This document shows, piece by piece, positions 35,428 through 43,873 of a stretch of 64,000 nucleotides of DNA. The position numbers and the translations under genes were made by a program. The first letter of the stretch is position 1. Every line of letters begins with the position of its first letter. The notes beneath the pieces are model-generated. The model worked only from the letters and a program-made list of their open reading frames with translations, did not search any database and was not told the origin of the DNA. Source of the DNA: Roseivirga sp. UBA6052 (lineage in GTDB: Bacteria; Bacteroidota; Bacteroidia; Cytophagales; Cyclobacteriaceae). The stretch spans positions 124,001 through 188,000 of the forward strand of contig DIYO01000004.1 of assembly GCA_002427755.1 (NCBI GenBank). Direction: 5' to 3'.

Positions 35428-37830
35428 TTACAAATTCATTTTTTGTGAAATAACATTTATTGCAACCGTTGTGAATACCACAACAGAAATACTACTCAAG
35501 GGCATTAAAATCGCAGCTACCAAAGGCGTTAACAAGCCCATTACAGCAAAACTCAAACCACCTATGTTGTAGATAAAACTGAGCACAAAACTCATTTTAA
35601 CCACAGTTCGCCCATTCTTAGCCAATGCCACCAACTTGTCCATTTTTCCGAATGACTTGGCATCCAAAATACCGTCACATGCAGGAGAGAAAGACGAGAT
35701 ATCCTCAGTTACAGCAATCCCCACCTCTGCCTGACTCAAAGCTCCGGCATCATTCAATCCATCGCCAAGCATCATCACTTGATCTCCCTTGTTCTGCCAA
35801 CTTCTTACTCGCTCTAATTTATCAGCAGGTTTTTGATTGAAATTAATACTTGAAGATTCAGGGAAAAGCCTTAGCAAATTGGCTCTTTCCGTTTCATTAT
35901 CTCCCGACAAAACAGAAAGCTTAAATCCATTGGCGAGTTTAGAAACAAGTTGCTTCAATCCTTGGCGATATTGGTTCTTAAGGATAAAGACTCCTCTATA
36001 CTTGTCTCCTATCTTCAAATAAACAGTAGTACCTTCTTTGGCAGAGTCTCTATTTAAATTTAAGAACTGAGCAGAACCGAGTTGAATCGATACTCCGGAA
36101 ACTACAGATTGAATCCCTTTTCCAGGTATTTCATTATAAGACTCGATGTGATAAACACCAGCATCGGTTGAAAGGAACGCTTTAATGTAGCGACTAAGTG
36201 GATGTGTACTACTCGAAATAGCTGCAGCAATCAAATGCTTCTCCTCCTCACTTAACTCGTCTCCCTCAAAAACAGTAGACTGCTGAGCAGTTTCAGTAAT
36301 GGTACCAGTTTTATCGAATACGATTCTATTAATTCCTTGAAGCTTTTCAATTACTTGGGCATTCTTTAAATAAAAACGATTCCTCCCAAAGGCTCGCTGA
36401 ATACTACCCAAGGTAAATGGTGTTGACAATGCCAAGGCACACGGACAAGCAATAATGAGTACTGAACAGAATACCAACCAGGTATTACTTGGATCGATCT
36501 GCTGCCATACAAAAGCCGATATAGCCGCAATCGCTATGATGATGATTGTGAAGTATTGGCTAATTCTGTCGACTAGACTTACTTGATTGTCATCGTTTTG
36601 AAATGCTTGATCGTTCCATAATTCAGTAAGGTAGCTTTGTGAAACTGTCTTTTGGATTATCAGTTTTGCTTGTTTACCTACGAGTCTACCTCCTGCATAT
36701 ACATACTGTCCTTTGTTTTTTCTAACAGCATCCGATTCTCCAGTTACAAAACTGAAATCAAAATGCCCAGAATCATCAATGAGAATTGAATCAGCAGGTA
36801 ATAGTTCTCCGTTTCTTATGAGAACCTCATCTCCTTTTTTAAGCTCTTTTACCGGTATTGGTTTAAATTGATTATCGACCTTAACCAAGGTAGCTAAGGG
36901 AAAATAACTTTTATAATCTCTGTCAAATGACATGGCTTCATATGTCTTATTCTGAAACCACTTACCGATTAGAAGGAAGAAAACAAGCCCAACGAGCGAG
37001 TCGAAGTACCCAGACCCAACACCAGCAACCACTTCATAGGTACTCCTGAAAAATAAAGCAGAAATCCCAAGTGCTATTGGCACATCAATGTTCGCGAATC
37101 TTTGCTTCAAGCTCTTAAATGCCGAAATGAAGTATTCATTCCCTGAGTACAACACCACAGGCAATGCCAATAGGACATTTAACCATCTGAAGAAATCTTG
37201 ATATTGCTCCTCATAAGATGTAATCCCCAAATAATCTGGAAAGCTCAAAAGCATAACATTACCGAAACAGAATCCGGCAATACCCATTTTGATGAGAAGT
37301 GTCTTATTAAAGCTTGAGAAAGGGCTTTTCTTTTCTTGCTGCGAATCGAGACTAAAAACAGGGGTGTAACCAATTCGATCCAACATCTCTGCCACTTGCC
37401 TCAGAGTAAGCTCTTTAGCTTTGTATTGAACAGACAATGTGCGTTTACCAAAATTTACTTGAGAATTAACTACCGCAGGGTTTATTCTCGATAGATGTTC
37501 AAGTAACCAAATACAACTGCTGCAGTGAATGTTAGGGACTAGAAAAGATGCCTTCTCAAAGTCATCATCTGCGTACTCTAACAAATCCGTTTTTATTGAA
37601 TCATTATCTAAGAAATCAAAGAGAGCCGTTGAAGGCTTTTTCTGCGTGGCACCAGGAGCACTTTCTAGATCATAGTAAGCGCATAAATCATTTTCAGAAA
37701 GTATCTCGTAAACCGTTTTACAACCTGAACAACAGAAATTCTTTTCTTCAATTTGAATGCTATTATCTGGACATTCGTCCCCACAATGATAACAAGAAGT
37801 CTTCCCCTCTACCGCTACTCTACTATCCAT
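35428..37830 (-). CDS. ccoI: CcoI/FixI copper-translocating P-type ATPase
   Basis: This 800-residue P1B-type ATPase supplies copper to the cbb3 oxidase. The N-terminus has a cysteine-rich treble-clef-like region (C13, C16, C20, C33, C34, C37) and then a heavy-metal domain with C103-x-x-C106. Eight membrane spans are expected, with the ion-binding motif CPC near residue 460, the phosphorylation motif DKTGT near 505 and GDGLNDA near 683. The extra N-terminal cysteine region is typical of FixI-like ATPases as opposed to CopA. It starts 7 bp after the Usp-like gene and is followed at once by ccoS. Confidence 0.95.
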   Translation of the reverse strand: MDSRVAVEGKTSCYHCGDECPDNSIQIEEKNFCCSGCKTVYEILSENDLCAYYDLESAPGATQKKPSTALFDFLDNDSIKTDLLEYADDDFEKASFLVPNIHCSSCIWLLEHLSRINPAVVNSQVNFGKRTLSVQYKAKELTLRQVAEMLDRIGYTPVFSLDSQQEKKSPFSSFNKTLLIKMGIAGFCFGNVMLLSFPDYLGITSYEEQYQDFFRWLNVLLALPVVLYSGNEYFISAFKSLKQRFANIDVPIALGISALFFRSTYEVVAGVGSGYFDSLVGLVFFLLIGKWFQNKTYEAMSFDRDYKSYFPLATLVKVDNQFKPIPVKELKKGDEVLIRNGELLPADSILIDDSGHFDFSFVTGESDAVRKNKGQYVYAGGRLVGKQAKLIIQKTVSQSYLTELWNDQAFQNDDNQVSLVDRISQYFTIIIIAIAAISAFVWQQIDPSNTWLVFCSVLIIACPCALALSTPFTLGSIQRAFGRNRFYLKNAQVIEKLQGINRIVFDKTGTITETAQQSTVFEGDELSEEEKHLIAAAISSSTHPLSRYIKAFLSTDAGVYHIESYNEIPGKGIQSVVSGVSIQLGSAQFLNLNRDSAKEGTTVYLKIGDKYRGVFILKNQYRQGLKQLVSKLANGFKLSVLSGDNETERANLLRLFPESSSINFNQKPADKLERVRSWQNKGDQVMMLGDGLNDAGALSQAEVGIAVTEDISSFSPACDGILDAKSFGKMDKLVALAKNGRTVVKMSFVLSFIYNIGGLSFAVMGLLTPLVAAILMPLSSISVVVFTTVAINVISQKMNL

Positions 37831-37837
37831 GAAATGC

Positions 37838-38617
37838 TTACCCTTTGAAAATAAAGATTGGAGTCTCTCTGAAATCTTTATTTAAGATCATCTGTTGATT
37901 GAATTCTTTGGCTGCTTCAGTTACACCAGGCATTAAGAAAGGCTTTCTTCCAGGAATAGTCACCTGATCGATTATCGACTTCACAGGATCTTCGCAAAGC
38001 ATCTGTACACCTATGTTCTTACAATAGAGTTTCAAATAATCGACAAATACTTTTTCAGATTCGATATCGAAATTGGTATCAGGGTCTAGTAAATAAACTG
38101 ATACGGGAAGATTTCTTAGCTCTGGGTCGAAGGTGTTTAAGAACGTTTTCACCATTCTAATGCTATCCATGGTACCATCATTGACTACTATGATTTCGTC
38201 TAACTCAATGTTCTCAGGAAGAATAAGGACTGAACATCTTAGTTCTTCGAGAATATTGAGCATGAATGATTCATCATATTCGTCAAAAACTGAGGATTCA
38301 AAAACGGCTAAATCAAACACGGTACTAAGAGAACCTAGTCTGTTCTTACCAGCTATCGACTTGATTAATTCGAAGTTCATGCCAAAATCATTGGCAATGC
38401 TCTCCATTTTTGCTTCTTCTTCAATCTTATCAACTAATTCGCCCAAACCATTCAAGGATTGACCATTAGCCATAACCAGCTTCTCTTTCATTAATTCAGC
38501 TAAGTTGTAAGCTGACAAGTACTTGGAATGTGTCTTGTTGAGCAAAGACTTCAAACGTTGAAGCAGATTTTCCAAATCTGCTTTATGTTCTGTAGCTAAA
38601 AGTATTTTATGTTTCAA
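37838..38617 (-). CDS. Divergent universal stress-like protein, first gene of ccoI operon
   Basis: This 259-residue soluble protein is one I do not firmly recognise. The middle segment DEIIVVNDGTMDSIRMVKTFL resembles the start of a UspA domain (VxxDGS-like), and the overall length fits two degenerate UspA domains. The nucleotide-binding G-rich loop is not obvious in either half. Its position seven bases before ccoI and 80 bp after an Fnr-like box links it to low-oxygen respiration. It may be a degenerate Usp with a regulatory or scaffold role; this is inference. Confidence 0.7.
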   Translation of the reverse strand: MKHKILLATEHKADLENLLQRLKSLLNKTHSKYLSAYNLAELMKEKLVMANGQSLNGLGELVDKIEEEAKMESIANDFGMNFELIKSIAGKNRLGSLSTVFDLAVFESSVFDEYDESFMLNILEELRCSVLILPENIELDEIIVVNDGTMDSIRMVKTFLNTFDPELRNLPVSVYLLDPDTNFDIESEKVFVDYLKLYCKNIGVQMLCEDPVKSIIDQVTIPGRKPFLMPGVTEAAKEFNQQMILNKDFRETPIFIFKG

Positions 38618-38696
38618 GACCTTCGAATTCTAATTTACTATATCAAAGGTACTTTTGACTAGAGAGGATGCGCTTGATTGGCATCACAGAAAAACA

Positions 38697-38708
38697 TGAT
38701 ATAAATCA
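38697..38708. promoter_or_regulatory. Fnr-like box before the Usp-like/ccoI operon
   Basis: TGATATAAATCA is an exact TGAT-N4-ATCA site inside the longer palindrome CATGATATAAATCATG. It lies 80-91 bp upstream of the Usp-like gene and just beyond the stop of the Fnr-type regulator gene. Confidence 0.7.
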
Positions 38709-38710
38709 TG

Positions 38711-39433
38711 TTAGCCGTAGAAGTCGGCTTCGTGAACTAAACGTTGAGAATCAATAACCTTAATCTTTTTACCCTCTAGGGCAATCAAACCATCGGACTT
38801 GAACTCAGATAAGAGGCGTATAACAGTCTCAGTTGCTGTGCCCACAATATTGGCTAAATCCTCTCTGGAAAGTGCAATATCAATGAGTTCACTACCATCG
38901 CCTTCCATTCCATAAGTCTCTTTGAGCATGATAATAGTGGCAGCTAATCTTTCTCTTACTGATTTTTGAGCCAATTGAGCCAGCTTTTCTTCCATTACAC
39001 CTAATTCATGACATACAGCCTTCATTAGTTTTTGAAAGAAAGATGGATTAGAGTTTAAGATTTTTAGGAAGTCACTCTTAGGAACAAAGCATATGGCCGC
39101 CTGCTCGAGAACAGTTGCAGAAGCACCATAGAATTCTTCGCTTAGCAAAGATCTATACCCTAAAAAATCACCTGGTTTTGCAATGAACAGAATTTGCTCC
39201 TTTCCATTAGAACCCATTTTGTAAACCTTAACCTTCCCGTAGTTAATGCAGAACACTCCCATCGGTCTTGTGCCTTCATAAAAAAGGTTCTGTCCCTTCT
39301 TGTAAGTAATACAAGATTTATGTGATGACAACACCTCTAAATCATCTTGAGGTAGATCAGAAAAATGCGAGTTCTCTCGTGTTTTACAAAAAGCACATTG
39401 GAGAGATATTTGGTTGGATTTAGTCGGGCTCAT
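38711..39433 (-). CDS. fnr: Fnr-type transcriptional regulator
   Basis: This 240-residue Crp/Fnr protein has a cyclic-nucleotide-fold sensor domain, a dimer helix and a winged helix-turn-helix with SREDLANIVGTATETVIRLL. The recognition helix keeps the E and R that read TGA half-sites. C13-x-x-C16 lies at the N-terminus and C115 is near where E. coli FNR has C122, but the third N-terminal cysteine is missing from the usual spacing. It may hold an iron-sulfur cluster with C41 or C62, or sense redox otherwise. It probably controls the adjacent cbb3, ccoI and Usp units, each of which carries a matching box. Confidence 0.85.
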   Translation of the reverse strand: MSPTKSNQISLQCAFCKTRENSHFSDLPQDDLEVLSSHKSCITYKKGQNLFYEGTRPMGVFCINYGKVKVYKMGSNGKEQILFIAKPGDFLGYRSLLSEEFYGASATVLEQAAICFVPKSDFLKILNSNPSFFQKLMKAVCHELGVMEEKLAQLAQKSVRERLAATIIMLKETYGMEGDGSELIDIALSREDLANIVGTATETVIRLLSEFKSDGLIALEGKKIKVIDSQRLVHEADFYG

Positions 39434-39503
39434 ACACTCTGTTACTTTTAACTAAAATAACTAGCCGTGTAATCTTTTGCAAAAAAAATTAAACAATGAT
39501 GGA

Positions 39504-40388
39504 CTAAATGAGTTGCCCAACTCCGAATAATAACACGAACAAGAGCGTAGCAATCGCTAACTTCTTAAGATAAGGATCTAATTCTGAAGGACTTACCTTA
39601 TTCTTTGCAGCTAATGCATTAACCACGAATAATGGAATCGTGATCAAAAATAAAAGTTTAAAAAAAGTAACTTGAGTAGTTAAAATGTAAATAATTGAAG
39701 ACATCATGCCACCAAAAAGCAATACCCAATGATAAATCACTGCATTTTTTCGGCCAATTCTGACGGGTATGGAGCGCTTACCGGCAGCCTTATCTGACTC
39801 TATATCTCTGATGTTATTTACGTTCAAAACACCAACAGAAAAAAGCCCAACTGATAGTGCTGGCAATAGGTATTCCCAATACACTACTTTCTCAAAAAGA
39901 AAGGCACTTCCAAGCACTGCAACAAAGCCAAAAAATATTAAGACACTAATATCTCCTAAACCAACATAGCCATAAGGTTTGTAACCTGAAGTGTAAGTAA
40001 CAGCCGCTAAAATTGCGAGTAGACCAAACCCTAGAAAAACCCAAAAATTAAGTGTAAGACCAAAAGCAACGTAGATGAGCCCAACACCAGAAAGCAGGGA
40101 TAAAAACCCACAAATTATTATGGCCTGTTTCATCGATTCTCTGGTGATAGCTCCAGATTGAACAGCCCTTGAAGGCCCTACTCTATCTACGCTATCAGCA
40201 CCATGAATAGAGTCTCCATAGTCATTGGCTAGATTTGAAAGCACTTGAAGTAAAATTGTGGTTAAAGCGCATAATGCAAAAATGGAAGTTTGGAATGCAC
40301 CATTGGCTGCAGCCAAAAATGTACCCATGCCTATAGAAGCCAGCGCTAATGGTAACGTCCTTAATCTAAAGGCGGATATCCACTTCAT
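39504..40388 (-). CDS. menA: 1,4-dihydroxy-2-naphthoate prenyltransferase
   Basis: This 294-residue UbiA-family membrane protein has about eight or nine spans. The two Asp-rich motifs that bind Mg-prenyl diphosphate are NDYGDSIHGAD (about residues 54-64) and DIESDKAAGKRS (about 195-206). The C-terminal pattern and 294-residue length match MenA. It makes demethylmenaquinone, the quinone used by the respiratory chain encoded next door. It is one base from the glutathione peroxidase stop, so probably co-transcribed with argS. Confidence 0.93.
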   Translation of the reverse strand: MKWISAFRLRTLPLALASIGMGTFLAAANGAFQTSIFALCALTTILLQVLSNLANDYGDSIHGADSVDRVGPSRAVQSGAITRESMKQAIIICGFLSLLSGVGLIYVAFGLTLNFWVFLGFGLLAILAAVTYTSGYKPYGYVGLGDISVLIFFGFVAVLGSAFLFEKVVYWEYLLPALSVGLFSVGVLNVNNIRDIESDKAAGKRSIPVRIGRKNAVIYHWVLLFGGMMSSIIYILTTQVTFFKLLFLITIPLFVVNALAAKNKVSPSELDPYLKKLAIATLLFVLLFGVGQLI

Positions 40389-40389
40389 A

Positions 40390-40899
40390 TTAAAGCTGAT
40401 CTGTGATCACTTCTTCAAGCGGGTTTGTTGAAGAGGGATAGAAGCCTAAAACCTTACCTGTCTCGTCAACTAGATATTTGCAAAAATTCCAATTTGGAGA
40501 TTGACCCGTTTGTTCTTCTAACCAAGCATAAAGGTCATGCCTATCAGACCCTTTTACTGAAATCTTTTCGAACATCTGAAAACTCACACCGTAGTTTGCT
40601 TCGCAAAACTGAGCAATCTCGTTGTTAGTTCCTGGCTCTTGTCCGCCAAAGTTATTGGCAGGAAACCCTAATACAGCTACTTTATTTCCATATTGCTGAT
40701 GTAGCATCTGCAAGTCTTCGTACTGAGGAGTATAGCCACATTGAGAGGCCACATTTACAATGAGCACTTTTTTCCCTTTATATACACTAAAGTCGATAGC
40801 CTTACCATCAATTCCGGCCATCTTAAAATCATGAAAACTCATATCCCTATTAGAATTTGTATGGATTAATAAAGTAAGAAGTAATACTAGGTATCTCAT
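40390..40899 (-). CDS. Glutathione peroxidase family protein, exported
   Basis: This 169-residue thioredoxin-fold peroxidase begins with a hydrophobic signal-like segment (about residues 1-15), so a periplasmic location is likely. VNVASQCGYTPQY holds the peroxidatic cysteine (Cys, not selenocysteine), with the Gln and Trp of the triad in GFPANNFGGQEPG and PNWNFCKYL. Family members in bacteria usually take electrons from thioredoxin rather than glutathione. Start and argS stop overlap as TAATG. Confidence 0.92.
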   Translation of the reverse strand: MRYLVLLLTLLIHTNSNRDMSFHDFKMAGIDGKAIDFSVYKGKKVLIVNVASQCGYTPQYEDLQMLHQQYGNKVAVLGFPANNFGGQEPGTNNEIAQFCEANYGVSFQMFEKISVKGSDRHDLYAWLEEQTGQSPNWNFCKYLVDETGKVLGFYPSSTNPLEEVITDQL

Positions 40900-42701
40900 T
40901 ACATTCTGTCTGGTACATTGATACCCAATAACCCCATGCCTACTTTGATTGTTTCGGCTGTTAACATAGATAGTGCTACTCTAAATTTCTGCAGATTCTC
41001 GTCAGCTTCATTAAAAATAGATACCTCGGTATAGAAGCGATTATACTCCTTAGCTATATCATAGACAAACTGAGCAACTATACTTGGTGCATACGAATCT
41101 GCAGCCAATTTTAACTTTTCAGGATATTGACCCAGAGTATAAATCAAGTCTTTCTCAGTTTGGTGCACTTCCTTGATTGCTTCATAATCGATAGAATCTA
41201 CCGCTACACCAAGTTGTGATGCTTTTCTGAGTATTGAACTAATTCTAGCATGAGAGTATTGAATAAAAGGACCCGTATTTCCTTGGAATTCAATAGACTC
41301 TTCAGGGTTAAAAAGCATCCGCTTTTTGGGATCGACTTTTAGTAAGAAATACTTCAAAGCGCCTAAACCCAACATTTCGTAAAGCTCAGTAGCTTGCTCT
41401 TCTGTAAAGCCTTCTATTTTGCCTAATTCTTCAGTACGCTGCTTGGCTGTGTCGGCCATCTCTTGCATAAGATCGTCTGCATCTACAACCGTTCCTTCTC
41501 TTGACTTCATTTTACCGGTAGGTAGATCTACCATTCCATATGACAGATGATAACAAGCCTCTGCCCATGAATAACCGAGCTTTTTCAAGATTAAGAACAG
41601 CACCTTAAAATGATACTCTTGCTCATTACCTACTGTATAAATCAATTGGCTTAGATCAGGATTGTCATCGTATCTCATGATAGCTGTACCAATATCCTGA
41701 GTCATGTAGACAGAAGTACCGTCTTTTCTCAAAAGCAATTTCTCATCTAGCCCATCATCGGTAAGGTCTACCCATATAGAACCATCTTCCTTTTTAAAGA
41801 AAACTCCCTTTTCAAGACCTTCTAAAACTCTATCACGACCAATTAAATATGTGTCGCTTTCGTAGTAAAGTTTATCGAAATCGACTCCCATGCGCTCATA
41901 GGTCGTATTAAAGCCATCATACACCCAACCATTCATAGTTTGCCAAAGAGCATAAACTTCTGGGTCTTTAGCTTCCCACTTTTTAAGCATGGCCTGTGCC
42001 TCCAACAAAATTGGAGCTGATTTTTCGGCTGCTTCCTGTGTTGTTCCATCAGCAACTAAATCGGCTATCTCAGCCTTATAGGCTTTATCAAAAGCCACAT
42101 AGTATTTTCCAACAAGATGATCTCCCTTTAAGCCTGAAGATTCAGGCGTCTCACCTTCACCAAACTTTTGCCATGCAAGCATCGACTTACAAATATGAAT
42201 TCCACGATCGTTGATGATCTGAACTTTCTCAATGCTATTACCGGCAGCTTTAAGAATTCGCGACACGGAGTTGCCCAAGAAATTGTTTCTTAAATGCCCT
42301 AAATGAAGCGGCTTATTCGTATTCGGAGAAGAATATTCGACTACCACTTTTCTACTTGTAGATTTAGCCTTAAAAATGCTTGAATCAGCAACTGATTTAC
42401 CATCAAACATTGAAGCAAAGCTTTCTACTTGAGATGTCTCTGATAAGCTTAAATTCAAAAAGCCTTTTACTACATTAAAGGCAGAGACTACATCTGTGTT
42501 TTCTACTAGAAAAGCACCAATATCTTTCCCTGTTTCTTCCGGATTTTTCTTAGAAAATCGAGCAATCGGAAACGTTACGAATGTATAGGTCCCCTCAAAG
42601 TCTTTACGAGTTGGTTGAAGCGCAATATCTTCAACAGACAATTCATGTTGATATAATGATTGAAGGGCCTTTGAAATCCCTTCTTTAATTTGCATTTCCA
42701 T
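40899..42701 (-). CDS. argS: Arginyl-tRNA synthetase
   Basis: This 600-residue class I synthetase charges tRNA-Arg. It has an N-terminal Add-1 domain, then SPNTNKPLHLGHLRNNFLG with the HIGH-type motif, the degenerate KMSKS-type loop GKMKSREG, and a C-terminal DALR anticodon domain ending MGLLGINVPDRM. The length is normal. The start is 3 bp after the arginase-family stop and its end overlaps the peroxidase gene, so four genes form one run. Confidence 0.97.
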   Translation of the reverse strand: MEMQIKEGISKALQSLYQHELSVEDIALQPTRKDFEGTYTFVTFPIARFSKKNPEETGKDIGAFLVENTDVVSAFNVVKGFLNLSLSETSQVESFASMFDGKSVADSSIFKAKSTSRKVVVEYSSPNTNKPLHLGHLRNNFLGNSVSRILKAAGNSIEKVQIINDRGIHICKSMLAWQKFGEGETPESSGLKGDHLVGKYYVAFDKAYKAEIADLVADGTTQEAAEKSAPILLEAQAMLKKWEAKDPEVYALWQTMNGWVYDGFNTTYERMGVDFDKLYYESDTYLIGRDRVLEGLEKGVFFKKEDGSIWVDLTDDGLDEKLLLRKDGTSVYMTQDIGTAIMRYDDNPDLSQLIYTVGNEQEYHFKVLFLILKKLGYSWAEACYHLSYGMVDLPTGKMKSREGTVVDADDLMQEMADTAKQRTEELGKIEGFTEEQATELYEMLGLGALKYFLLKVDPKKRMLFNPEESIEFQGNTGPFIQYSHARISSILRKASQLGVAVDSIDYEAIKEVHQTEKDLIYTLGQYPEKLKLAADSYAPSIVAQFVYDIAKEYNRFYTEVSIFNEADENLQKFRVALSMLTAETIKVGMGLLGINVPDRM

Positions 42702-42704
42702 GGA

Positions 42705-43655
42705 CTAGAAATTATCTATCAATGAGTCGGTAGTAGCTTCCAAGATATCGAAAGCACTTTCGGCCATTTTGTTTTCTGTGTCCAAAGTTGGGTTCACTTC
42801 TACAATTTCCCAACAGCAAACTCTTTTATCTTTAATTAATTCTCTATTTAAATGGAAGGCCTGCTCCTTTGATAGACCATTGGGCACTGGTGTTCCCGTG
42901 CCAACCGATATAGAAGTATCTAAACTATCCACATCGAACGATATATAGATCTGATCACAGTCCTTCAACAATTCTAAAGCCTCTTTGGCTACAGTCTCAA
43001 CACCTTTAGCATTAACTTCTTCTGTCTTAAAGTTTTTAATACCATGCTGATCTAAGATATGATCTTCAGGACCTTCTGTATCTCTAACACCCACAAAGAC
43101 AATATCTGATGGTGCAACTTTCGGGCCTCTACCACCTATTTTTTTCATCCTTTCCCAAAGCGCTTCAACTTCCTCCTCTACATCATTCTGCTCGCATTCC
43201 TCATTATCAATAGCCGTGACCATTGCTAACGGCATACCATGCATATTGCCTGATGGTGTCGTATAAGGTGAATGAAAATCGGCATGTGCATCTATCCAGA
43301 TTACTCCGAGTCTCTTCTCAGGATTAGCCTGCTTAATGCCACAAATTGTTCCGGCAGCTGTAGAATGATCGCCCGCAAGAACAATTGGAAAAAGCCCTTC
43401 TTGCCTTAAACCATCAATGGTATCGCAAACTCTTGAAACCATTGTGTAAACACCTTCACCATACTTGGCTTGTGGGAATTGTGGATCACCAAAAAGTAAC
43501 TGATTCTCGTCTTGAACACTCACAGGTTCAAAACGCATAAAAAAGTTTGACTGTCTTTTGATACTCGCAATCTTAAGCGCATCTATACCCATGCTTGCAC
43601 CTCTTGTACCTGCAGCCAATTCAGAGCGGACTTCTACTAATCTTATTTTCCTCAT
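42705..43655 (-). CDS. Arginase/agmatinase family enzyme
   Basis: This 316-residue ureohydrolase keeps the manganese ligands in GDHSTAAG, DAHADFHSP and SFDVDSLD. The N-terminus (IRLVEVRSELAAGTRGASMG) and a GVRDTEGPEDHIL stretch fit arginase-type members. It would hydrolyse arginine to ornithine and urea, or agmatine to putrescine. The arginine decarboxylase gene diverging from it makes agmatine, so the second reaction must be considered. It is the first gene of the run with argS, the peroxidase and menA. Confidence 0.88.
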   Translation of the reverse strand: MRKIRLVEVRSELAAGTRGASMGIDALKIASIKRQSNFFMRFEPVSVQDENQLLFGDPQFPQAKYGEGVYTMVSRVCDTIDGLRQEGLFPIVLAGDHSTAAGTICGIKQANPEKRLGVIWIDAHADFHSPYTTPSGNMHGMPLAMVTAIDNEECEQNDVEEEVEALWERMKKIGGRGPKVAPSDIVFVGVRDTEGPEDHILDQHGIKNFKTEEVNAKGVETVAKEALELLKDCDQIYISFDVDSLDTSISVGTGTPVPNGLSKEQAFHLNRELIKDKRVCCWEIVEVNPTLDTENKMAESAFDILEATTDSLIDNF

Positions 43656-43873
43656 TTCAAATTAAGTTTTAGCCATTACGAAAGCCAGAAGCGGTTTCAA
43701 ACGATTGCAATGTCTAAAATTCGATTGGCAAAATTGAATATTTCCACGGATAATTCGGCTGTTTTTTATGTTTTTGTGAGGCGCAGATTAACAGTCAAAC
43801 AATTTTAATTCTTAGCATGTTCAGAATTGGCAATTTATCGCATATTTGCGCACCTTTTTATTGACTTGAAGAA

